Source: Pseudomonadota bacterium
GTDB lineage: Bacteria > Pseudomonadota > Gammaproteobacteria > Xanthomonadales > Xanthomonadaceae
DNA: 6,245 nt
Assembly: GCA_023438325.1 (NCBI GenBank)
Contig: JAEXRB010000258.1
Coordinates: forward strand, 1-6,245
Direction: 5' to 3'
A program made the position numbers and the translations under genes. Below the pieces are notes generated by a model. That model saw nothing but the letters and a program-made list of their open reading frames with translations. It was not told the origin of the DNA and searched no databases. This document shows positions 1 through 5,799 of this stretch, in pieces. Position 1 is the first letter of the stretch, and every line of letters begins with the position of its first letter.

Positions 1-1565
1 GCCACGGTCTTGCCCTCGTGCTGTTGCTGATGCCAGCTCTGGCCTTGGCCGGAACCTCGGCAAAAGGCCGGGTGTGGCTGGATGCCAACGGCAATGGCCT
101 GCGTGATCGTGGCGAGCGGGGCGTGGCCGGAGTCAAGCTATCCAATGGCCGCGACATCGCACTCACCGATGAGGCCGGACGCTACCGCATCGCCTTGCGC
201 GAAGGCGACACACTGTTCGTCATCAAACCTTCCGGGTATCGCTTTCCGACCAATGCCGCGGGTTTGCCGGTGTTCTGGAAGCATCATTTTCCGAACGGAT
301 CGCCCGCGCTGCGTTATGGACGCATGCCGCCGAGCAATGCGCGCCGCACGGATTTTGCGCTGCTGCCGCATGCCGAGGAGAACGGCGAATCGTTCGAAGT
401 GCTGGTGCTTGCCGATCCGCAGATGAAAGACCTGCGCGAGATGGATTTCTACGCGCGCTCCATCGTTGAGCCGGCGCGCCGGCATCAGGGCATTGCGCTG
501 GGACTCACGCTTGGCGATCTGGTCAACGACGCGCTGGATTTGTATCCCGAGCTCAACCGCCATCACGCCACGCTCGGCATCCCGTGGCTGCACGCGCCGG
601 GCAATCACGACATCGATTTCGACGTGAGCGATGATGCCGCTTCGCTCAACACCTACCGGCGCACCTTCGGCCCGGACACCGTGGCCTGGGAAATGCCCGG
701 CCATGCCTTCATCGCGCTGGACGACGTGATTTACCGGCCCGGTCAGCGGCCGGCGTACATCGGCGGCCTGCGCGATGAGCAGTTCACCTTCCTGGAAACC
801 TATCTCGCCACCTTGCCAGCGGAGACCCGCGTGGTGATGAGCTTCCATATTCCGTTGTTCGACGATCCGGACGAAACCTTTCGCCATGCCGACCGCGCAC
901 GCCTGTTCGGCCTTTTGCAACGCCTCCACGCGCCACTGATCCTGAGCGGCCACACCCACACCCAGCGCCATCATTTCCACGGTGCCGAAGTGGGCTGGAA
1001 CGGTGTCAGCCCGCTGCACGAATACAACGTCGGCGCAGCTTGCGGCGGTTACTGGTCAGGGCTGACGGATGCCGAGGGCTTGCCTGATGCGCGCATGGAG
1101 GATGGCTCGCCGAATGGTTACGCACGGGTGCGGTTCGATGCGCAGGGCGTCACCACGCGCTATCACGCCTCGCGCGGGCGTGACGGGGTACGCATCGGCC
1201 TGACGTCGCCCGGCGTGCTGCGTCACGGCGCGTATCCGGCGTATCCGGTTCTGGCCAATGTGTACGCGGCCGAGGCCGATGCGGTGGTGACGTATCGCAT
1301 CGATGGCGGCCCGTGGCAGCCGATGGTGCGCATCTTCGAGCCGGATCCGGAGCTGCTGGCAATCAATATCGCCGATGCACGCGCCGATCATCTGCGCTCC
1401 TACGACCGCGCCGTGGTGGCGCGCTCCACTTCGCACCTGTGGAGTGCGCGTGTGCCGACGGATCTGGCTGTCGGCGAGCATCGCATCGAGGTGCGTGCGC
1501 AAAGTCGTTACGAAGGTGAGCTGCAGGCCAGCACCACGTATCACCTCGTCGATTGGGACAATTGA
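1..1565 (+). CDS. Exported calcineurin-like metallophosphoesterase with SdrD_B-like N-terminal and MetallophosC C-terminal domains (5' partial)
   Basis: Predicted metal-dependent phosphoesterase acting outside the cytoplasm; substrate unknown. The first in-frame start is GTG at 18, but the frame is open to the window edge and reads HGLALVLLLMPALALA before GTSA, a Sec signal peptide with an ALA-type cleavage site. The true start is therefore probably upstream, and I call the gene 5' partial. Numbering from GTG18 (515 residues): residues 16-115 form a beta-type domain with an SdrD_B-like acidic loop (D22, N24, N26, G27, D30, E33). The catalytic core, about 125-320, has the calcineurin-like motifs D133-P-Q135, G166-D167, G195-N-H-D198, H277 and G-H312-T-H314. 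The C-terminal part, about 335-515, has AACGGYWSG (340-348) and DGSPNGY (362-368), as in MetallophosC domains. All expected metal ligands are present, so it should be active. Its TGA overlaps the next start codon, so it is probably cotranscribed with the phosphodiesterase gene. The fold is secure; the substrate is not. Confidence 0.9.
   Translation, partial: HGLALVLLLMPALALAGTSAKGRVWLDANGNGLRDRGERGVAGVKLSNGRDIALTDEAGRYRIALREGDTLFVIKPSGYRFPTNAAGLPVFWKHHFPNGSPALRYGRMPPSNARRTDFALLPHAEENGESFEVLVLADPQMKDLREMDFYARSIVEPARRHQGIALGLTLGDLVNDALDLYPELNRHHATLGIPWLHAPGNHDIDFDVSDDAASLNTYRRTFGPDTVAWEMPGHAFIALDDVIYRPGQRPAYIGGLRDEQFTFLETYLATLPAETRVVMSFHIPLFDDPDETFRHADRARLFGLLQRLHAPLILSGHTHTQRHHFHGAEVGWNGVSPLHEYNVGAACGGYWSGLTDAEGLPDARMEDGSPNGYARVRFDAQGVTTRYHASRGRDGVRIGLTSPGVLRHGAYPAYPVLANVYAAEADAVVTYRIDGGPWQPMVRIFEPDPELLAINIADARADHLRSYDRAVVARSTSHLWSARVPTDLAVGEHRIEVRAQSRYEGELQASTTYHLVDWDN
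1555..1558 (+). promoter_or_regulatory. Ribosome binding site for the glycerophosphodiesterase, inside the upstream gene
   Basis: GGGA lies six bases before the ATG at 1565, within the last codons of the metallophosphoesterase. This spacing favours ATG1565 over the in-frame TTG at 1553, which would put this site inside the coding region. With the TGATG overlap it points to translational coupling. Confidence 0.55.
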
Positions 1566-2458
1566 TGGACTGGCCCACGCTGGATGGCGCTGCGCCCCGG
1601 ATCATTGCGCATCGTGGCGCCAGCGGCCCGTTGCCCGAGCACACGCTGGAAGCCTATGCCCTGGCGCTGGAGCAGGGCGCGGACGTGGTCGAGCCGGATC
1701 TGGTCTCCTCGCGCGATGCCCAGCTCGTGGTACGGCACGATCGCAATCTGGCACGCAGCACCGATATCGGCAGCCGCCCAGAGTTTGCCTCCCGACAGCG
1801 CGACGGCGATTGGTGGGTCGAGGATTTCGATCTTTCCGACATCGCCGCCCTGCGTGCTGTGCAGCCGTTCCCTTCGCGCGATCATGCGCATGACGGGCGT
1901 TTCCGCATCCCGACCTTCGCCGCCGCTTTGCTGTGGGCCGAAACCGTCGCACGTCGCCGTGGCCGAGCGGTGACGCTGTATCCAGAGCTCAAGTCGGCGG
2001 CCTACTTCGCCGCGCAGGGCAAGGATCCGTGCGGGCGCTTCCTGTCGCTCGCGCGCCAGCGCAATCCTGCTCGGGTGACGCTGTGGTTGCAGTGTTTTGA
2101 ACTGGAACCGTTGCTGCGGTTGCGCGAGCAGGCCGAGGTGCCGGTGTTCCTGCTGTTGGAGAACAACGCACCGTGGCGCCGGCTGATTGCGCGTCATGCC
2201 GCCCAGGTGGATGGCTTCGGCGTGCCCAAAAGTCTGTTGCAGGACGTGGATGGCAGCAGCAGCGGGCTGGTGGATCTGGCTCACGAGCACGGCTGTCAGG
2301 TGCACGCATATACCTATCGCGATGATGGTCTGGCACAAGGCTTTGCCACGCCAGCCGAAGAGCTCGACGTGGCCTTCGCCATGGGTGTTGATGCCTTGTT
2401 TTGCGACTTTCCCTTGACCGCGGTGCGGCTGCGCGACAGTTTCCAGCTGCGCGCCTGA
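1565..2458 (+). CDS. Glycerophosphodiester phosphodiesterase, GlpQ-like, without signal peptide
   Basis: Predicted to hydrolyse glycerophosphodiesters to glycerol-3-phosphate and an alcohol (known family reaction, EC 3.1.4.46), in a TIM-barrel of the PLC-like phosphodiesterase family. The product is 297 aa. Near the N-terminus is IIAHRGASGPLPEHT, giving catalytic H16 and R17, followed by E43 and D45 in VEPDLV, H58 in VVRHD, and E141 and K143 in LYPELKS. The strand LWLQCFE replaces the more usual QSFD-type motif, and the C-terminal barrel motif reads LFCDFP where GlpQ proteins usually have FTDFP. The HRGAS...PEHT form is closest to GlpQ. Unlike periplasmic GlpQ, it starts directly with MDWPTLDG and has no signal peptide, so it is predicted to be cytoplasmic. 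I chose ATG1565 for its RBS and its TGATG overlap with the upstream stop. The coupling suggests joint work on phosphodiesters, but the upstream enzyme is exported and this one is not. All catalytic residues are intact. Confidence 0.93.
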   Translation: MDWPTLDGAAPRIIAHRGASGPLPEHTLEAYALALEQGADVVEPDLVSSRDAQLVVRHDRNLARSTDIGSRPEFASRQRDGDWWVEDFDLSDIAALRAVQPFPSRDHAHDGRFRIPTFAAALLWAETVARRRGRAVTLYPELKSAAYFAAQGKDPCGRFLSLARQRNPARVTLWLQCFELEPLLRLREQAEVPVFLLLENNAPWRRLIARHAAQVDGFGVPKSLLQDVDGSSSGLVDLAHEHGCQVHAYTYRDDGLAQGFATPAEELDVAFAMGVDALFCDFPLTAVRLRDSFQLRA

Positions 2459-2463
2459 TTTTT

Positions 2464-2480
2464 CGGCTGTCTGTCAGCCG
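2464..2480. terminator. Inverted repeat at the convergent junction; possible weak terminator
   Basis: CGGCTG (2464-2469) and CAGCCG (2475-2480) form a perfect 6-bp stem around a 5-base loop. It fills the 15-base gap between the convergent genes and overlaps the DUF1501 stop codon (2474-2476). A run of five T precedes the stem on the plus strand (2459-2463), and neither transcript has a U-tract after it. It is therefore not a canonical intrinsic terminator. No other terminator is visible here, although both units converge on this point. Confidence 0.3.
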
Positions 2481-3865
2481 GTCTGGAACACGTTGCGCAG
2501 CCCGTTGTTGTAGGAAAAACCGGGAAACACCTGCGGAAGCTGGTTGGTGGGAAATCCCATGCGATCTACCAGCGCTTCGGAAAGAATCTGGCGGAAGTCG
2601 GTGGTGACGGCCACGTCCTGGCTCTCGTACAGACTATTGTCGTCCAGTCCGGGGAAGGTGCCGTGCATCATGCCTCCGTTCACCCTGTTGCCCAGCGCCA
2701 GCATGATGTTGCCGTAGCCGTGATCGGTGCCGCTGGAGCCATTGGGCAGGAATCGCCGGCCGAATTCGCTTTGCACGATGACGGTGACTTTGTTCATCAG
2801 GCCGGCGGCATGCAGGGCGGTATAGAACGCATCCAGCCCGCGCCCCAGCTCCTCGGTGAGATTGCCGAACCAGTCGTAGTGGTTGGCATTGCCCGGGTCG
2901 GGCATGCCCTGGCCTTCGTGCGTGTCCCAGAAGCCGTGGTCGATGGCGGCAGCGACCAGTCCGGCCTTGATCGGGGATTTGAGCATCTGCGCCAGATTGC
3001 GCAGTTGCGTGCCGAAGCCACCGGAGGGATAAGTCGCGCCACCGCCGGGTTGATAGCCGCCGGGATTGTTGCTGGCGTGATATGCGCGGAAGTTGAAGGT
3101 GCGCATGTATTCCAGCGCATCGGCGGCGTCGCGCCCGGCGCGCTCCAGCGAGGAGTTGCCGTTCCACAATGGATACAGGTGGGCGTGCGCAGGCTGATAG
3201 CCGGCAAGGCTGGAAGCATCGTCATCCCAGCCCCAATGAAAACCATCGACGCGGAATTGCTCGGCACTGCTGAACCCCACGGCTTCGTCCAGCCCGATCA
3301 GGCTGGTTTGCAGATTGCTGCCGAAGCCGTAGGCCGGCGCAATCACCGGCTGGGGCAAACCGGTGGCACTGCTCAGATAGCGCGCCAGCCAGCCGCTGCC
3401 GCCGCCGGTGGTGCCCGGGGTGCCCAATTCCATCATTGCCTGCGCTTCGAAATGGCTGCGGTTGGGCGTGGGCATACCGGTGGCGTGCACGATGCCCAGC
3501 TTGCCGCTGTTGTAGAGCTTTTGCAGCCACTTGGGCGTGGTGGTGATGGCGTCGCCCGCGCCGCCGCCGGCGCGCGGATGCCAGCCCCAAGGGGTTCCAC
3601 TGATTGGACGCAGGCGGTTGACGGGAATGGCAAGGCCGCCGCGCACGGTTTCATAGGAAACCCGATCCGGGCCGGAATAGGGCACGAGCAGATGCAGGCC
3701 ATCGATGGCGCCGCGCAGGAACACGTACACCAGCACGTCGCCGGTGGCAGCGCTCTTGGCGCCGGAAAGCGCGAGCGGATCGAAGAACGCCATGGTGGAG
3801 CCGCTGCCTGCAGCCACGGCGGCGGCGCAGCAGCCTTTGATGAAATCGCGACGATTGCCTTGCAT
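2474..3865 (-). CDS. DUF1501 family protein with twin-arginine (Tat) signal
   Basis: Biochemical role unknown. DUF1501 belongs to the alkaline phosphatase/sulfatase-like superfamily. The 463-aa product begins MQGNRRDFIKGCC followed by an alanine-rich hydrophobic stretch to about residue 40, a typical Tat signal (R5-R6-x-F-x-K), so it is probably exported folded. Family motifs follow in order: VYVFLRGAIDGL (47-57, D55), PNRSHFEAQ (134-142), HGFWDTHEGQ (310-319), SEFGRR (366-371), GTDHG (379-383) and TTDFR (421-425). D314, H316, D381 and H382 could be metal ligands by analogy with the superfamily; this is inference. The start at 3865 is set by the Tat motif and an AAGGA nine bases upstream. The frame stays open upstream to 4540, but that stretch overlaps the DUF1800 gene and has no family similarity. 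The gene lies 17 bases after DUF1800 on the same strand, almost certainly in one operon. The product looks full length. Confidence 0.92.
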   Translation of the reverse strand: MQGNRRDFIKGCCAAAVAAGSGSTMAFFDPLALSGAKSAATGDVLVYVFLRGAIDGLHLLVPYSGPDRVSYETVRGGLAIPVNRLRPISGTPWGWHPRAGGGAGDAITTTPKWLQKLYNSGKLGIVHATGMPTPNRSHFEAQAMMELGTPGTTGGGSGWLARYLSSATGLPQPVIAPAYGFGSNLQTSLIGLDEAVGFSSAEQFRVDGFHWGWDDDASSLAGYQPAHAHLYPLWNGNSSLERAGRDAADALEYMRTFNFRAYHASNNPGGYQPGGGATYPSGGFGTQLRNLAQMLKSPIKAGLVAAAIDHGFWDTHEGQGMPDPGNANHYDWFGNLTEELGRGLDAFYTALHAAGLMNKVTVIVQSEFGRRFLPNGSSGTDHGYGNIMLALGNRVNGGMMHGTFPGLDDNSLYESQDVAVTTDFRQILSEALVDRMGFPTNQLPQVFPGFSYNNGLRNVFQTG

Positions 3866-3874
3866 GATCTGCGT

Positions 3875-3879
3875 TCCTT
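3875..3879 (-). promoter_or_regulatory. Ribosome binding site for DUF1501
   Basis: AAGGA on the minus strand lies nine bases upstream of the ATG at 3865, in the 17-base gap after the DUF1800 stop. It decides the DUF1501 start against the longer open frame that runs upstream to 4540. Confidence 0.65.
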
Positions 3880-3882
3880 CGC

Positions 3883-5631
3883 TCAGCGGTGGTAGAACTC
3901 GGGGCACATCAGCAGCAGTGCCACGGTGGCGCGCAGCCGTGGCAAGGTGTAATGGCCGGCGAGGTTGTCGGCACCGGCCCAGACGTTGTTCCAGGTCAGT
4001 TGCGTGGCCGCCGCTGCTGCGGTGGTGGATTGCTGCCCGAGGAAGCGGACGATGCGGTCGCGCCGATCCTGCGCGATGGCGTAGCCGTAGATGCGGTTGA
4101 TCCAGAAGTCCACCACCGCACCCGCAGTTGCCTGCGCTGGCGCCGGGAATTGCGCCCGGGTGACTTCTTCGATCCGCTGGAAGTAGGACGCCGGATTGTC
4201 GGTGTCGGGCACGCGCATTTCGGTGAGCCGCGACAGCATCCGCCACGTCTGCGAAAGCGGGCTGACCGCCTGCCATTTGCGGCTGTGATCCGGGTAGCCA
4301 TCCGGTGTCGGCCAGCGGAACGGGCCGTGCCCGGTTTGTTGGAGGCGGTCGGTCAGTTCGACATGGTGATTTCCGCCTGATATTGGTCGCACCTGTGGCG
4401 TGAGCACGGCCGAGGTCACACGCAGCGACTGCATGACCGCCTCCCATGGGCGCTTGGTTTTCTCGCCCCACGTCGTCTTGAAGTCGGTGGATGTGAGGAT
4501 GTGGCGCAGCACCTGGGCGATCTGGTCGGGTGCATTCCACAGCGCTTTCCAGAGCGCGGCCGCTGATTCCACCAGGGCTTCGGGTGGCTCGTCACCGATG
4601 AAGCGCCGGCAGAGTTTTCGGCAGATGTTGCGGGCAGTGCCGATGTGTTCGCAGAGCTGGTCGAACACGCGCGCGCCGTCGGCCAGGGCTGGCCGGTTGG
4701 AGACCATGTAGCGGCCAAGGAAGTATTTTCCGGCCTTGTCGTGCCACGGCGAGTGGTAGAGGAACTCGCCCGTGTCGTATTGAGGTTGGTTGGGGAACTC
4801 CCAGTGGTCGTCGCGCATCGTCCAGCCCGTGAGTGCGCGGGCGGCTTCGTAGACATCGTTGTCGCAATAGCCCAGTGGCACGTTGTCGCTGCTGCGCGGG
4901 ACTTCTTCCGGATCGTTGGTGGGGTAGTAATGAGCCGCGCCCAGCGTGTGCAATTCGCACAACTCGCGCGCGAAATTTTCGTTGAACTTCGCGCCCTGGC
5001 TGGATTTGTTGTCCAGGTAGATCAACATGGCGGGGGCTTTTGCGACTTCCTCCAGCAGCGCCCGGAAGTTGCCCAAGGCATGGTAGCGGTTGCTGGCGTT
5101 CTTGCCGCGCATCACGTCGCGGTCGTAGTGCATGAACACCGGGGCGATGCCGAATTCCCAGCCCTGCACGTTGAAGTGGTTGTGCCAGAAGTCGACCATC
5201 ACTTCGAACAACTGACGTTCGCTGTACACCGCGCGAATCAGTTTGATGCAGGCAGCCTCTTCGCAGGGGTAATAGCGTTGCGGCCAGCCCTGGGAATCGC
5301 CGCGCACGTATTTGGCCCAGTGTTGCGCCAGTGTCGTGGTGTAGGTGGTGTAGCCGCCGGCGGTTATGCGGTTGTTGCAGGCGGTGTCATCGATCGAGTC
5401 AGGATTGAGCTGGGCCGTGAGCCAGACATTCAGCCGCGCATCGTCACTCGCACCCAAGGCATTGAATGCGGCGACATCGCCCGGGCGTGGGCCGTAGGCG
5501 CATTTGTTGAGCAAACGCACCGCGAACGGCGCGGCATGGGTAGGTGGTTCTGGCGGCGGCGCTTCCCCGAAGCTGTCGCTGAAGATTTCCGTGGTCGTGC
5601 CCTTGGGAGATGCTTGCGTGAGGGTGTCCAT
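3883..5631 (-). CDS. DUF1800 family protein, no signal peptide
   Basis: Function unknown; DUF1800 proteins are commonly encoded next to DUF1501. The 582-aa product carries the family pattern throughout: LLNKCAYGPRPGDV (40-52), DFWHNHFNV (147-155), YHALGNFRALLEEVAKAPAM (193-202 and on), NENFARELCELHTLG (217-231), DVYEAARALTGWT (259-271), PTPDGYP (441-447) and CPEFY near the C-terminus (576-580). Residues 1-35 are polar and proline-rich with no hydrophobic or twin-arginine segment, so it has no export signal of its own. It may be cytoplasmic or may travel with its Tat-exported partner (inference). The ATG at 5631 has an AGGGA eight bases upstream. Cysteines occur at 44, 85, 123, 128, 225, 256, 327, 337, 341 and 576, which is fairly many for an exported protein. 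It is the first gene of the pair, and DUF1501 follows after 17 bases. No frameshift or truncation is seen. Confidence 0.92.
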   Translation of the reverse strand: MDTLTQASPKGTTTEIFSDSFGEAPPPEPPTHAAPFAVRLLNKCAYGPRPGDVAAFNALGASDDARLNVWLTAQLNPDSIDDTACNNRITAGGYTTYTTTLAQHWAKYVRGDSQGWPQRYYPCEEAACIKLIRAVYSERQLFEVMVDFWHNHFNVQGWEFGIAPVFMHYDRDVMRGKNASNRYHALGNFRALLEEVAKAPAMLIYLDNKSSQGAKFNENFARELCELHTLGAAHYYPTNDPEEVPRSSDNVPLGYCDNDVYEAARALTGWTMRDDHWEFPNQPQYDTGEFLYHSPWHDKAGKYFLGRYMVSNRPALADGARVFDQLCEHIGTARNICRKLCRRFIGDEPPEALVESAAALWKALWNAPDQIAQVLRHILTSTDFKTTWGEKTKRPWEAVMQSLRVTSAVLTPQVRPISGGNHHVELTDRLQQTGHGPFRWPTPDGYPDHSRKWQAVSPLSQTWRMLSRLTEMRVPDTDNPASYFQRIEEVTRAQFPAPAQATAGAVVDFWINRIYGYAIAQDRRDRIVRFLGQQSTTAAAAATQLTWNNVWAGADNLAGHYTLPRLRATVALLLMCPEFYHR

Positions 5632-5639
5632 ATGCCGCG

Positions 5640-5644
5640 TCCCT
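5640..5644 (-). promoter_or_regulatory. Ribosome binding site for DUF1800
   Basis: AGGGA on the minus strand lies eight bases upstream of the ATG at 5631. A small inverted repeat (5646-5658) ends one base upstream of it in transcript order, so folding of that repeat could affect ribosome access. Confidence 0.6.
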
Positions 5645-5645
5645 G

Positions 5646-5658
5646 CCGGATGGTCCGG
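5646..5658 (-). promoter_or_regulatory. Inverted repeat CCGGA-N3-TCCGG beside the DUF1800 ribosome binding site
   Basis: A perfect 5-bp inverted repeat with a 3-base centre (CCGGATGGTCCGG on the plus strand) directly upstream of the DUF1800 ribosome binding site. It could be a small mRNA hairpin or half of an operator. Repeats this short are frequent in GC-rich DNA, so function is uncertain. Confidence 0.3.
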
Positions 5659-5664
5659 AAGATT

Positions 5665-5679
5665 GTCACAGAGTGTGAC
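5665..5679. promoter_or_regulatory. Inverted repeat GTCACA-N3-TGTGAC in the DUF1800 leader, possible operator
   Basis: GTCACAGAGTGTGAC is a perfect 6-bp inverted repeat around a 3-base centre, 34 bases upstream of the DUF1800 start. It uses CRP-like half-site letters (TCACA, TGTGA) but in the opposite order and at the wrong spacing for CRP or Clp (TGTGA-N6-TCACA), so it is not a standard CRP site. Its centre (5672) lies 20 bp from that of the adjacent repeat (5652), about two helical turns. I find no convincing -35/-10 pair nearby on the minus strand. Confidence 0.35.
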
Positions 5680-5718
5680 GTTATCCGGGGGCGGGCAAGC
5701 TTGTTGCGGCGGGCGTCA

Positions 5719-5736
5719 CGGATTGACCGAAATCCG
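5719..5736. repeat. Inverted repeat in the gap after the PP2C gene
   Basis: CGGATT (5719-5724) and AATCCG (5731-5736) form a perfect 6-bp stem with a 6-base loop, 63 bases past the PP2C stop on the minus strand. No U-tract follows in the minus-strand transcript, so an intrinsic terminator is unlikely. It could help separate the PP2C transcript from the DUF1800 operon. Confidence 0.25.
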
Positions 5737-5799
5737 GCCCGGCTTCAGGGTGGGCATCAGGCCGCTGCTGCCTGCGGATACAGGTAGGAAAGAGGTAGG

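Noticed and set aside
138..1019. Minus-strand open frame inside the metallophosphoesterase
   Set aside because: Codon-aligned mirror frame in GC-rich sequence; the plus-strand reading carries all catalytic motifs.
1230..1247. Tandem 9-bp direct repeat GCGTATCCG x2
   Set aside because: It lies in frame and encodes AYPAYP in the C-terminal domain of the metallophosphoesterase; two copies are within ordinary coding variation.
1553..1564. TTG at 1553 as an earlier start for the glycerophosphodiesterase
   Set aside because: It would place the GGGA ribosome binding site inside the gene and adds only four residues; ATG1565 has good spacing and the TGATG overlap.
1541..2338. Minus-strand open frame inside the glycerophosphodiesterase
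   Set aside because: Codon-aligned mirror frame; the plus strand encodes an intact GDPD with all catalytic residues.
2663..3895. Long plus-strand open frame antisense to DUF1501
   Set aside because: It is codon-aligned with the DUF1501 gene on the other strand, so it stays open because that gene avoids TTA, CTA and TCA codons. No recognisable protein features.
3866..4540. In-frame open extension of DUF1501 upstream to 4540, giving a 688-aa reading
   Set aside because: It lies wholly inside the DUF1800 gene in another frame, has no family similarity, and would bury the Tat signal and the AAGGA site in mid-protein. High GC explains the lack of stops.
5665..5679. CRP/Clp binding site
   Set aside because: The half-sites are in reversed order with a 3-base instead of 6-base centre, so it does not fit the CRP consensus; kept only as an unassigned inverted repeat.
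5680..5720. Sigma-70 promoter for DUF1800 on the minus strand (TTGCCC as -35)
   Set aside because: No acceptable -10 at 16-18 bases; the nearest AT-containing hexamers match poorly.
4645..5787. Long plus-strand open frame antisense to DUF1800
   Set aside because: Codon-aligned mirror of DUF1800; its composition reflects the opposite gene and no motif is recognisable.
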